DNA of 64,000 nucleotides from Candidatus Rhabdochlamydia oedothoracis (GTDB lineage Bacteria; Chlamydiota; Chlamydiia; Chlamydiales; Rhabdochlamydiaceae): NCBI RefSeq assembly GCF_019453995.1, contig NZ_CP075587.1, positions 1 to 64,000 of the forward strand, read 5' to 3'. Shown piece by piece: positions 16,936 to 26,047 of this stretch (position 1 is its first letter; each line of letters starts with the position of its first letter). The notes under the pieces were generated by a model. It saw only the letters and a program-made list of their open reading frames with translations, ran no database searches and was not told where the DNA came from. The position numbers and the translations under genes were made by a program.

Positions 16936-18019
16936 ATTTTTCCTCGGTTTTTTTATCAACAAGATTGCGAAACTCCGCATGAAATCTCTTTCTGCTAAAC
17001 TTTTGCGCGTGTTGATAAATTTTATTTTGATCAAACTCTTTTTTTTCAAAACGAGCAATAGCATCTAATAAACTAGCCAATTGTTGTTTTTCAAAAAAAA
17101 CTCCTGTCTGGTTTTCTATAACGGTTTCCAACGTCGCTCCTTTCCCAAAGGCAATGATAGGGACCCCTGCTGCTTGCGCTTCTAAAACGCAAATACCAAA
17201 ATCTTCTTCAGCAGCAAAAATGAACCCCTTGGCTTTAGCTACATAAGAATGCATGATCTCATCGGGCTGATAGCCTAAGATTTCTACATTTTTTGTGGCT
17301 AATTGTTTAATTTTTTTCATTTCAGGCCCGCTACCAATTACAAGGAGTTTATGTTGAGGTAGGTAAGAAAAAGCTTTTACTATCAAATCCACTCTTTTAT
17401 AAGGCACCAAACGAGAAACCGTGATGAAATAATCTTCTTTTTTATCTTGTATACAAAAACGCTCAACATCAACCGGAGGATAAATCACAGATGATTCTCT
17501 ACCATAAAGTTTACGAATGCGGCGAGCGATATAATGAGAAATTGCTACAAAATGATCAACTCGGTTAAGTGATGCAATATCCCAATTGCGTAAATAATGA
17601 AGAGCAAATCGGGCAAACCCTCTTTGCCATATTCCTGCTCTTTCTAAATAACAATGCATTAAATCCCAGGCATAACGCATAGGAGTGAAGCAATAACACA
17701 AATGCAACTGATCTGGGTGAGTCAATACCCCTTTTGCTACTGCATGTGAAAGAGAAATCACCACATGATAATCCCTTACATCAAACTGCTCGATTGCTAA
17801 GGGGAAAAAGGGAAGATAGTAACGATAGCAGCTAGATCCAAAAGGCATTTTCTGGATAAAAGAAGTATGGATTTCTTTTGTTAAAAAGGCAGATTTAAAT
17901 GTCTTTTGATTATGAACAAGAGTGTAGATAGGAGAGGGGTAAAGCTCATAAATAGCCTTTAGAGCTTTTTCTCCACCCGCTGATTCCACTAGCCAGTCAT
18001 AAACAATTGCTGTTGTCAT
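16907..18019 (-). CDS. GT4 glycosyltransferase (mannosyltransferase-like)
   Basis: A 370-residue GT-B glycosyltransferase. The N-terminal domain begins AIVYDWLVESAGGEKAL and includes the conserved YCFTPMRYAWD, as in WbaZ/WbpZ-type mannosyl or rhamnosyl transferases. The C-terminal nucleotide-sugar domain has the motif EEDFGICVLEAQAAG (about residues 271-285; the E-x7-E motif). It likely acts at the cytoplasmic face of the inner membrane in building a polysaccharide from GDP-sugars supplied by its neighbours gmd and manC. It overlaps both neighbours (4 bp upstream, 29 bp downstream), implying tight coupling. Exact donor and acceptor cannot be read from sequence. Confidence 0.85.
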   Translation of the reverse strand: MTTAIVYDWLVESAGGEKALKAIYELYPSPIYTLVHNQKTFKSAFLTKEIHTSFIQKMPFGSSCYRYYLPFFPLAIEQFDVRDYHVVISLSHAVAKGVLTHPDQLHLCYCFTPMRYAWDLMHCYLERAGIWQRGFARFALHYLRNWDIASLNRVDHFVAISHYIARRIRKLYGRESSVIYPPVDVERFCIQDKKEDYFITVSRLVPYKRVDLIVKAFSYLPQHKLLVIGSGPEMKKIKQLATKNVEILGYQPDEIMHSYVAKAKGFIFAAEEDFGICVLEAQAAGVPIIAFGKGATLETVIENQTGVFFEKQQLASLLDAIARFEKKEFDQNKIYQHAQKFSRKRFHAEFRNLVDKKTEEKYESHHFSRR

Positions 18020-19119
18020 ATTTCAATTAACTGATCGATCTTTTCCAAATGTTTTTGCGCAGATATTTCCCAGCTTAGGGTTTTTACAAGTTGTAATCCT
18101 CTGTTAATCAATTGTTGTCTTAAATCAACATCTATCATTACTTTTTCAATAAGCTCTGCTATATGTCGATAGTTATAGGGGTTGCAGTAAAGTGTTGCTG
18201 TCTTACAAACCTCTGGCAGAGATGCCGCGTAAGAACAGATGGTGGGGCAACCGCAAGCCATTGCCTCTAAAGGTGGGAGGCCAAAACCTTCATATAAAGA
18301 AGGAAATATCATTAACACAGCTGCTCTATAAAAGTCGACGAGCTCTTCATCCGAAACATTTCCCACAAAATGCAATCGGTGCTTTAAATGCTGCAAGCTT
18401 TGTTTAAAACATGAATCATCGAGGCGTTTCATGTCTTTAGAATTGCCAACACAAACAAAATCTATTTCGGAAAACCCTCGTTTATCTAACAAATCAAAGG
18501 CTAAAAGCAAGGCTTGTATGTTTTTATGAACTTTGAGATTTCCTACATACAACAAAAATTTTTTCTTAATATTAAACTTCTCTAATATTTGATGACTTCC
18601 CTTTTTCGGTGAGAATCTATCTAAATCAACCGCCAGAGGAATCACCTCTATTTTATTTGCTATAACGTTGGTATATTTGCACAATTCGCTTTTTGAAAAA
18701 TGAGAATCTGTAATGATTTGATCAGACCGATAAGCTGCCTGTTTGATCAAAAACCCTGCATAAAAACGCTCTAATCGACTCAATAATTTAGGATAGGCTA
18801 AATGAAATAAATCATGAATAGTGGTTAGTCTTTTCTTAGAAGAAACAGGGAAAATAGGAACATTAAAATGAGGAGACCAAAAAAGATCGCAAGAGGGGAT
18901 TTTCCTAGCAAAGTCTATTTGTTCTACTGGTGAATAAATAGGTGTAAAAATGGGGATCACTTCCATCCCATCAAAATAAGAGTTTTTTTGATGAGGATGA
19001 ATTAAAACATACCAGTGTATGGGAGCTTGTTTTAAATGCTCCAATATATTTTTTAGATAAGTACCAATGCCAGATTGAACAAGCATTCTTGCATCCACAC
19101 AAACCTTCTTCAAAAACAA
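18016..19119 (-). CDS. GT4 glycosyltransferase (mannosyl/rhamnosyltransferase-like)
   Basis: A 367-residue GT-B enzyme. The glycine loop [17 protein letters not shown] is near the N-terminus, with the GT4 motif [15 protein letters not shown] at about residues 275-289. The middle region ([19 protein letters not shown]) is the usual start of the second Rossmann domain. It resembles WbpY-type transferases of D-rhamnan synthesis, but this is an inference from family features only. It overlaps gmd by 10 bp and the next transferase by 4 bp. Confidence 0.85.
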   Translation of the reverse strand: MFLKKVCVDARMLVQSGIGTYLKNILEHLKQAPIHWYVLIHPHQKNSYFDGMEVIPIFTPIYSPVEQIDFARKIPSCDLFWSPHFNVPIFPVSSKKRLTTIHDLFHLAYPKLLSRLERFYAGFLIKQAAYRSDQIITDSHFSKSELCKYTNVIANKIEVIPLAVDLDRFSPKKGSHQILEKFNIKKKFLLYVGNLKVHKNIQALLLAFDLLDKRGFSEIDFVCVGNSKDMKRLDDSCFKQSLQHLKHRLHFVGNVSDEELVDFYRAAVLMIFPSLYEGFGLPPLEAMACGCPTICSYAASLPEVCKTATLYCNPYNYRHIAELIEKVMIDVDLRQQLINRGLQLVKTLSWEISAQKHLEKIDQLIEI

Positions 19120-20150
19120 ACCTCGGTTTCTTTTCTAACGCTTTGCTGCACTAGTTTTAGATCACTATTAATCATGAGACTAACAAGCTCTTTTAAATTG
19201 GTATGAGACTTCCATCCTATTTTTTGTATAGCTTTGGTAGGATCTCCTATGAGTAGTTCTACTTCTGAAGGGCGAAAAAATTGTGGATTAACTTCTACTA
19301 GTACACGTCCTGTTCGACAATCAATCCCTTTTTCTTCTATTCCTTGCCCTATCCATTCAATAGTAGTACCCACTTCCTGAAAAGCTAGCTCTACAAAATT
19401 TCTGACGCTTGTCATCTCTCCTGTAGCTAATACAAAATCTTCTGCAGTAGCTTGCTGCAATATACGCCACATGCCTTCTACAAAATCTTTAGCATAACCC
19501 CAATCCCTTTTTGCATCTAGATTGCCAAGCTGTAGTCTTTCCTGTTGTTTGTGCATAATTCTAGCTACTGCTAGGGTAATTTTACGAGATACAAAATTTT
19601 CTCCTCGACGTGGGCTTTCATGATTGAATAGAATCCCATTACACGCAAATAGATCCCAGGCTTCTCTGTAATTAACAACAGCCCAATAAGCATAAAGCTT
19701 TGCTACTCCATAAGGAGATCTAGGATAAAAAGGAGTTTTTTCCGTTTGAGGAGTTTCCTGTACTTTGCCAAATAACTCTGAAGTAGAAGCTTGATAAAAT
19801 CTCGATTTTGAACAGATCTTACGTATTGCTTCGAGTAAACGCATTGTTCCTAGAGCATCCACATCTGCTGTATGTATAGGCATTTTAAAAGAGGTGCCAA
19901 CATGACTCATCGCTGCTAAATTATAGATTTCATCTGGTAAGACGGATTGAATTATGCTTTCTACATTGCTTGAATCGGTAAGATCTCCTTCATGTAAATG
20001 TAGATCTTTATGCAGATGAGAAATTCTTCCTAGATTACAATGAGAAGATCTCCGCACCATTCCATGCACCTCATAACCTTTTCCTAGCAAGAGCTCTGCC
20101 AAATAAGATCCATCTTGTCCTGTTATTCCTGTAATAAGCACTGTTTTCAT
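19110..20150 (-). CDS. gmd: GDP-mannose 4,6-dehydratase
   Basis: A short-chain dehydrogenase that converts GDP-mannose to GDP-4-keto-6-deoxymannose, the branch point to GDP-fucose, GDP-rhamnose or GDP-perosamine. NADP-binding [12 protein letters not shown] (residues 6-17), EGDLTDSSN, the catalytic region STSELFG (about 122) and [12 protein letters not shown] (Tyr about 146, Lys about 150), and the substrate region [13 protein letters not shown] are intact. The length of 346 residues is normal. First gene of the glycan operon, with a plausible promoter just upstream. No reductase or aminotransferase acting on its product is seen in the window. Confidence 0.95.
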   Translation of the reverse strand: MKTVLITGITGQDGSYLAELLLGKGYEVHGMVRRSSHCNLGRISHLHKDLHLHEGDLTDSSNVESIIQSVLPDEIYNLAAMSHVGTSFKMPIHTADVDALGTMRLLEAIRKICSKSRFYQASTSELFGKVQETPQTEKTPFYPRSPYGVAKLYAYWAVVNYREAWDLFACNGILFNHESPRRGENFVSRKITLAVARIMHKQQERLQLGNLDAKRDWGYAKDFVEGMWRILQQATAEDFVLATGEMTSVRNFVELAFQEVGTTIEWIGQGIEEKGIDCRTGRVLVEVNPQFFRPSEVELLIGDPTKAIQKIGWKSHTNLKELVSLMINSDLKLVQQSVRKETEVCF

Positions 20151-20171
20151 AAGCTTTTCCTTTTCAATAAA

Positions 20172-20200
20172 ATACTAGAATCATTTTTACATATTAACAA
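20172..20200 (-). promoter_or_regulatory. Candidate sigma-70 promoter of the glycan operon
   Basis: On the minus strand TTGTTA (20200-20195) is followed after exactly 17 bases by TAGTAT (20177-20172), about 20 bases upstream of the gmd start codon. An AAGGAAAA ribosome-binding sequence lies next to the ATG. The match is good, but AT-rich DNA yields such matches by chance. The -35 box lies about 17 bp from a degenerate IS5 end at 20218. Confidence 0.45.
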
Positions 20201-20217
20201 TTATATATAAAGCTTTA

Positions 20218-20977
20218 GAGCCTGTTTAAAATCTTTTCAGTTAAGGCATTAATGATAGTTTTCATAAAACCTTTGGAGGTAATTATGACCCGCTCTTATC
20301 CAAGCGATATCTCTCGTAAGCAATTTAGCAAAATCCATCTAATACTTGAGTCTACTGGCGTATGTTACCCATAGATTATCCTAAATGGGAATTATGTGAT
20401 TATTATTTCCCTCTTTGAAATAAAAAAGATGATAAAAATTCTAAGAGTACTCTTGAAATAGTTTTAAAAAAAATGGGTTGGCGAGGTCAGAAAAAGCAGT
20501 GGTCGGAAAGAGAAAACAAGCTTTGTAATTATTGATGCTCAAAGTGTTAAAAATACTGATGCAGCGGAAAAGATAAGGATATGATGCGGGGAAAAAAATA
20601 TCAGGAATAAAAAGACATATAGCAGTCGATACCCAAGGGCTTCCTCATGCGATTCACAAATGGGTGTATAGAAGCATTTTCACTACATAAAACCATTTGT
20701 TCGGTGTAAAAAATGTTTTAGCAGAGGGAGGATCTTCTGGAGAAAGATTTGCAAAAAGTGTCCAGGAAATATTAGGATGTATGTTAGAAATAGCCAAAAG
20801 AAATACACTTCATACTTTTACAGTTATTCCCAAAAGATGGGTTATAGAGCGTTCTTTTGCGTGGATAGAAAAATGTCGCAGGCTATGGAAAAATTGCGAA
20901 AGAAAACTACATACAAGCCTGAATATGGTGGTTCTCGCTTTTATTGTTCTACTTTTGAAAAGATTTTAAACAGGCTC
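20218..20977 (+). pseudogene. Degenerate IS5-family element (near full length)
   Basis: Both terminal repeats are present (GAGCCTGTTTAAAATCTTTT left, its complement right). The orfA start (ATGACCCGCTCTTATCC at 20285) and the orfB end (RWVIERSFAWIEKCRR...LLLKRF) are recognisable. Compared with the copy at 32073 it lacks about 80 bp after ACTTGAGTCTAC and about 20 bp before ATGGGTGTATAG, and carries several small indels, so no transposase can be made. It lies between the glycan operon and the YwqK-repeat gene. Confidence 0.85.
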
Positions 20978-21051
20978 TTAAGAGCTTGTCTGAAAGAGAT
21001 ACCTGTTTTATGCTTAAGTGAAAAAATAGTTATTTCAAGGAGATCCTAATT

Positions 21052-23631
21052 ATGCTAAGATTTGTCTTTTTAACCTTTTGTCTTTTGTGTGTAAAAATAT
21101 CTTTTGGCTCTGAAGTTGGGCCTAAAATGCGTCAACCTCACTGGTCTTCTAAGATTATAGAAACCTATCCCAATTCAAATCCTAAAAAAGTGGTATTCTA
21201 TGATCGGGAACCGAGTCAAGTTGTTAAGCAAATTTTACTCTATCCCAATGGACAGATTAAAACAGAAACAGATCTATCTGTAATCGAGGATGGGGAGGAA
21301 TTAAAAGCTGTACCTCATGGTGTGTGTTTGTTTTTTACAGCCGAAGGGAAATTAGAGAAGAAAATGATCTATGATCGTGGAGTGTTACATGGAACCATGA
21401 AGCTTTTTTTCCCAGATGGAACGCTGCAAGGAACTTGTGGGTTTAAACAGGGACAAAGAGATGGATTAATGGTTTCCTATCACCCCAATGCAGAAAAAGC
21501 AGAAGAGGTGATTTATGAAAATGGGAAGATTATCGGTGAGGTGATCAGATATCACGAGAAGGGAAAACGCGCTGCTGTCATTCCTTATGAAGAGGGTGTT
21601 CCTCATGGGTGTGCAATGGAATGGTATCCAACTGGTAGGAAAAAAACCGTTCTTCAATATAAAAATGGATCTCTTCATTCCAATGGTAGAGATCCTGCGG
21701 TTATTGCCTATACGCCCGATGAGGTGATGCAAGAGGTTCAAGATTTTTGTGAAGGAAAGCTTGTAGGATTACATGTCAAATATCATGCTAATGGACAAGA
21801 GAGCTATAAAGTAGCTTATAAAGAAGGTTTAAAAGAGGGGAAAGAGCGCTTTTTCAGTACAGAAGGTAAATTACTAGGAGAAGGTAATTACATAAAAGGT
21901 CAGCCGATTGGTAAGCATTGGCGCAAAGCAGAGAATGGCGTACAGATTTTATCTGCGCATTTTGATGAGAAGGGCAATACCATAGAACCTATCATTGAAT
22001 GCAATGACAAAGGACAACTCATTGCTCATTACTCTCTACTAGATGGTAAAAATCATCAAAAATATCTGCAGTGGCATGATAATGGAAACCTTAAAGTAGA
22101 GTATAACTACGATATGGGTAAACTCAATGGGGAACAGAAAGAGTATTATCCATCGGGACAGATCAAGTTAAAAGCTATGTATGTAGAGAATGAAAAAGAA
22201 GGGCTTTACGAAGAATGGTATGAGAATGGAAATCTCGCACAAAGAGCTGTTTTTAAAAATAAAGGTTTAGATGGTCTTTATGAACAATGGTATGAAAATG
22301 GACAACTTAAAACCCAGGAACATCATGTGATGGGTAAATTAGACCAAGAACAAAAACATTGGCATGAAAACGGGGTTTTGCAATTAAGCATTCAATTTGA
22401 TTTAGGAAAAAAGCAGGGCTTGTATCAAGAATGGAATAATAAAAAAGAGCAGATTGTATGCGCTAACTACGATCAAGATAGGTTAATAGGTGTTGTAAAA
22501 GCATGGTGGAGTACAGATCTTCTTAGAGAGATCACACATTATGATGAGGAAGGAAAACTCAATGGTGTGCATGAAGAATATTATCCAAATGGTCAACAAA
22601 AAGCATTTGTGAACTACTCTAATGATTTATTAGAAGGAACCATGAAAACCTGGTATGAAGATGGCGGCCCTTGTGCAATTAAAACTTTTAAACAAGGTCT
22701 CCCTGTAGGAGAACACAAAGAGTATTATTCTGCTCAACAATTACAAGAAAAAAGTGTGGTTAACGCAGACAAAAAACTTTTACAAATTGCCCAACATGTA
22801 TTTTTTGATGAGAAAGGAGAAATGCACGGTAAACAAAAAGTGTACCATCAAAATGGAGCTCTTTTCTCGTGCGTGCATTATGAACATGGCCAAATGCATG
22901 GAAGTAAAGCCATTTGGTCAGCTGATGGAGTGTTAGTAGAGGAGGCTAATTACAATCATGGAAAGCTCGATGGACGGTTTTTTGAAAAGTTGCCTGATGG
23001 CAGAGAAGTTGTGTATCACTATAAGGATAATCAAAGAAACGGTATTCACGAAGTGTATTACCCGCCGAATGAATATTTTGCAAAAACCAAAGCCTTTGAG
23101 TCTTTCTTCGTAAATGACCAATTGGAAAAAGAGGTTATAGAATATAACGAAGCAGGAGTAAAAGTAGGAGTTACCCCTTATGTAAATGGGAAAAAAGAGG
23201 GAATTGCTAAAATATTTTCACCAGAGGGACAATTATTAGTGGCTATACCTTTTCATCAGGATAGTAAAGAAGGGATATGCGTACAATATTACCCCAATCA
23301 GAAACCCTTTGTAGAAACACCTTATCAGCAAGATAAGAGAAAAGGAACTGAGAAAACCTACCATTTGAATGGAGAGCTGGCCAAAAGTGTAGAGTATGAC
23401 AACGATCTTATGAATGGTCTTTATCAAGAGTGGAATCAAGCAGGGATTCTTGTGTTTGAAGCGGAATATCAAGAGGGTAAACGACATGGTAAATTTAATA
23501 AATTCTACGATGATGGCTCCCCCTATATCTCTCAGACCTTTCTCGAGGATGAGCTACATGGTGTGAAGAAGAAATACGATAAAGAGGGCAAAATGGTAGA
23601 ATCTTTTTATGAAAGAGGAAAAGAGGTATGA
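21052..23631 (+). CDS. Large secreted YwqK/MORN-like repeat protein
   Basis: 859 residues. An N-terminal signal peptide (MLRFVFLTFCLLCVKISFGS) precedes roughly 30 tandem units of about 23-25 residues of the pattern W/Y-Y-x-N-G-x-L/Q-K...Y-x-x-G-K-x-x-G, for example YYPNGQQKA, WYENGQLKT and YHANGQESY. This is the MORN-variant repeat of YwqK-type proteins, which folds as a beta-strand ladder. No enzymatic domain is attached. AGGAG lies 8-12 bases before the ATG. It is a single gene flanked by a dead IS5 and by rsmD on the opposite strand. It is exported at least to the periplasm and could be an outer-surface or effector protein. The substrate or partner is unknown. Confidence 0.85.
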   Translation: MLRFVFLTFCLLCVKISFGSEVGPKMRQPHWSSKIIETYPNSNPKKVVFYDREPSQVVKQILLYPNGQIKTETDLSVIEDGEELKAVPHGVCLFFTAEGKLEKKMIYDRGVLHGTMKLFFPDGTLQGTCGFKQGQRDGLMVSYHPNAEKAEEVIYENGKIIGEVIRYHEKGKRAAVIPYEEGVPHGCAMEWYPTGRKKTVLQYKNGSLHSNGRDPAVIAYTPDEVMQEVQDFCEGKLVGLHVKYHANGQESYKVAYKEGLKEGKERFFSTEGKLLGEGNYIKGQPIGKHWRKAENGVQILSAHFDEKGNTIEPIIECNDKGQLIAHYSLLDGKNHQKYLQWHDNGNLKVEYNYDMGKLNGEQKEYYPSGQIKLKAMYVENEKEGLYEEWYENGNLAQRAVFKNKGLDGLYEQWYENGQLKTQEHHVMGKLDQEQKHWHENGVLQLSIQFDLGKKQGLYQEWNNKKEQIVCANYDQDRLIGVVKAWWSTDLLREITHYDEEGKLNGVHEEYYPNGQQKAFVNYSNDLLEGTMKTWYEDGGPCAIKTFKQGLPVGEHKEYYSAQQLQEKSVVNADKKLLQIAQHVFFDEKGEMHGKQKVYHQNGALFSCVHYEHGQMHGSKAIWSADGVLVEEANYNHGKLDGRFFEKLPDGREVVYHYKDNQRNGIHEVYYPPNEYFAKTKAFESFFVNDQLEKEVIEYNEAGVKVGVTPYVNGKKEGIAKIFSPEGQLLVAIPFHQDSKEGICVQYYPNQKPFVETPYQQDKRKGTEKTYHLNGELAKSVEYDNDLMNGLYQEWNQAGILVFEAEYQEGKRHGKFNKFYDDGSPYISQTFLEDELHGVKKKYDKEGKMVESFYERGKEV

Positions 23632-23666
23632 CCCGCTTTTTCTTAAATCTACTAAAGACCTCGTCT

Positions 23667-24239
23667 TTAGTAGGTGCTTTCTCTTTGATACTGCTGCAAA
23701 AGCGTATCACTAAATTTCCGCCCATTTACAAATGTAAATGATTTAAGCTCAAACTGCGTATGAGCGGTTTCTTCAATAAAGACAATTCCATTTGGTTTGA
23801 TTAAACAAGAGTTATCAAATAATGCAAAGATCTCTTGCAAAATAGTTGTTTTAAGAGAGAGTTCATAAGGAGGATCGATATAAGCGATATCGAACTGGAG
23901 CTCTTTTTTGACCAACTGTTTTAAAGCTCGTTTATAGCTACATGGCAAAATAGAGCAGTGTTTTTCTAATTGTAGTAATTGAATATTTTCTTTTAGACAG
24001 CGTGTTGCTAACTGGTTTTTATCAACAAAGGTGACATGCGAAGCCCCTCGACTCAAAGCTTCTATACCCATTGCTCCAGATCCTGCAAATAAATCAAGGA
24101 AAAGAGCATCTTTAATCTTGTCATGGAGAATATCAAATACCGCTTTGCGGAGCACCGCTAGGGTAGGACGAGTTAGTAAAGTTTTGGGGGATTTAAGCAG
24201 ACGACCGCGAAAATCGCCGCCTAGAATACGTAAGCTCAT
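23667..24239 (-). CDS. rsmD: 16S rRNA (guanine-966-N2)-methyltransferase RsmD
   Basis: A 190-residue SAM-dependent methyltransferase. The N-terminus MSLRILGGDFRGRLLKSP, the SAM motif DLFAGSGAMGIEALSRGA (about residues 48-65) and the catalytic DPPY (about 121-124) are diagnostic of RsmD. It modifies a base near the ribosomal P site. The start overlaps the stop of the upstream vWA gene by 4 bp, so it is probably the last gene of a TPR-vWA-rsmD operon. A frame extending beyond the stop on the same strand is not supported. Confidence 0.93.
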   Translation of the reverse strand: MSLRILGGDFRGRLLKSPKTLLTRPTLAVLRKAVFDILHDKIKDALFLDLFAGSGAMGIEALSRGASHVTFVDKNQLATRCLKENIQLLQLEKHCSILPCSYKRALKQLVKKELQFDIAYIDPPYELSLKTTILQEIFALFDNSCLIKPNGIVFIEETAHTQFELKSFTFVNGRKFSDTLLQQYQRESTY

Positions 24240-26047
24240 TCGAATGCTGCTTCAAAGCGGGATTTTAAGACTTTTTCTGCATCGCTAAGTAAATCTCTTT
24301 TCCCTTCTTTTAAAAAACGCGCATGTGCTTTTGTCATTTTCCATTGGTTTTCTAAATAGGGAGCAGCTTCTTCTGCATCAGCAAAGCAAATGTTTTTTTT
24401 GATAGCAATCCATTGGCGATGTTGTTTACCTTGGATGGATAGTTCAAATGTACAAGGGTCATCTATATAACCTGTAATTTTATAGGGAGTCCCTTGGTAG
24501 AGAACCGATTGAGAAGAGGGGCTTAAGTCCACAAAAGAGGTAACATCGGAGGGTTTAGCTGAAAGAGTAAGATGTGTCAGAAGTGGGTCTTTTAGATCTA
24601 ATACCAACTTAGCCAGTTTACGTGGAAAAGAGGCATGTGTATCGGAGTAAACCAGAAAACCCCCACCGCTCGTACTCATAAGATTGAAAAATGTCAGGTC
24701 ATTTTCTCTCCCCACAGCTGCGGTATGAAGCGTTATATGGCCTTGTTTATTTTCTAGCCATTTTTTAACCGTTTGTTGCTGCAGTGTGGAGTTAAACGTG
24801 TTTTTACCAGCGGTTAACAAAATGGCATTACAAACGATCTCTTGTTGCGATAGGTCTAAAAGCAAGCTTTCCAAGCTTTTATAAATATCGGAGGAAGAAG
24901 CTTTACTACCAAATGTTTGCGCTTCTAAAAATTCTTCTGCTTGCCGAATATTTTGCTTGGAAATTTTGAGCTTAGATGCGTTAAAACAGGTTACTTTTTT
25001 ATCAATGATAAAAATGTTAAAGCTATCTTCTTCTTGCATACTTGCTAATGCTTTTAGAACCGCTCTTTTAAAAACAGCAAAGCGATGTCTAGGAACGGCT
25101 CTGGAACGATCTAGAATAAAGCAGATATGTTGTTTTAAGCGATAGTGGCTTAAGTCTCGTTTAGGGAAAAGCTCGACGGAGAATACATACCCTTTATCTT
25201 GAGGAGTATAGCTTACGTGTGTTTCGAAGAGGTGATTCCAATCATTAGCAATGGCAAAAGAAGGAAAGCAGTAATTTTTCAAACGAGAAATAGGAGAAAT
25301 TTCAGGTAAAAAATGACGCTGAACTTCCAAATGTTCTATTTCTGAAAAAAGAGCAGGAGGACTTTTCATTTGAGCAGCTAGTTGATCTATTTGGTGAGGA
25401 TCTATAATAGGAGAAATATTTTGAATGGATAAATTTATCGCAGGAGCTGCTAGGGGAAATTTCAGATTTTCTTTGTAGATAGTGGCTCTCCTATTTTCTT
25501 TAGGTAAGGACAGTTGCTCTTTATCATTAAATGTCTCTGATGCTTGTGGTAGTAGCTGAGGAGCTAATGTCGTTTGCATTACAGGATCAATTTCCGGTTT
25601 TTTATTAACAAAAGAATCCATTGAGGTAGTAGGAGGAGTTAAAAGAGGTTCGCTTTCTAATTTGGGCAAGCAAACAGAAATTAGAGAGTAAGATTCTTCT
25701 ATAGAAAAAGATAGAGGATTTCTCTTTACAAGAGATAAAGAATCAACCAATTCTAGGTCAGGAGCTAACTCAAGTGAGCGATTAGATGAGAGTAAATCAT
25801 ACGGGGTTTGATGATTGGAAGGAACCACCACAATTTGTTCAAAAACCTCTTGCAAAGTATGTTGTTTGTTCTCTTCATCTATTTGTAAAAGATGAGGATT
25901 TGATGATGAAAACCAAAAAAGTGCAGAGAGATTGTGCTGTTTATGCAAAGAAAGAGAATAAAGGATACATATACAAGCTACATGCATAGCAAGAGAGAAA
26001 ACAAGGCATGAGAGAAAAATGAAACGATTTTTTAAGGATGCTGTCAT
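24236..26047 (-). CDS. Membrane-anchored von Willebrand factor A domain protein
   Basis: 603 residues. A single N-terminal membrane helix (about residues 10-33) is followed by about 230 residues of low-complexity, Pro/Ser/Glu-rich linker, then a vWA fold (about 290-480). The domain starts with HICFILDRSRAVPRHRF and includes DIYKSLESLLLDL and a hydrophobic strand ILLTAGKN. The metal-ion site is degenerate: DxSxS reads D-R-S-R-A and the later Asp (usually TDG) is TAG. Metal-dependent adhesion is therefore doubtful. It overlaps the TPR gene and rsmD by 4 bp each. A vWA plus TPR pair recalls Bat-type complexes, but this is only analogy. Confidence 0.75.
   Translation of the reverse strand: MTASLKNRFIFLSCLVFSLAMHVACICILYSLSLHKQHNLSALFWFSSSNPHLLQIDEENKQHTLQEVFEQIVVVPSNHQTPYDLLSSNRSLELAPDLELVDSLSLVKRNPLSFSIEESYSLISVCLPKLESEPLLTPPTTSMDSFVNKKPEIDPVMQTTLAPQLLPQASETFNDKEQLSLPKENRRATIYKENLKFPLAAPAINLSIQNISPIIDPHQIDQLAAQMKSPPALFSEIEHLEVQRHFLPEISPISRLKNYCFPSFAIANDWNHLFETHVSYTPQDKGYVFSVELFPKRDLSHYRLKQHICFILDRSRAVPRHRFAVFKRAVLKALASMQEEDSFNIFIIDKKVTCFNASKLKISKQNIRQAEEFLEAQTFGSKASSSDIYKSLESLLLDLSQQEIVCNAILLTAGKNTFNSTLQQQTVKKWLENKQGHITLHTAAVGRENDLTFFNLMSTSGGGFLVYSDTHASFPRKLAKLVLDLKDPLLTHLTLSAKPSDVTSFVDLSPSSQSVLYQGTPYKITGYIDDPCTFELSIQGKQHRQWIAIKKNICFADAEEAAPYLENQWKMTKAHARFLKEGKRDLLSDAEKVLKSRFEAAFE

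Noticed and set aside
15547-17064. Longer ManC with a 43-residue N-terminal extension
   Set aside because: The extension overlaps the preceding glycosyltransferase and has no family similarity. MKAIILAGGSGTRLWP is the normal N-terminus and has its own ribosome-binding site.
14837-20977. The glycan operon as a composite transposon between IS630 and IS5
   Set aside because: The flanking elements belong to different families, one is dead, and no outer target duplication is seen. Translocation by recombination remains possible but a composite transposon is not supported.
20218-20977. A functional IS5 transposase between gmd and the YwqK gene
   Set aside because: The copy has deletions of about 80 and 20 bp plus small indels, so only fragments of orfA and orfB remain open.
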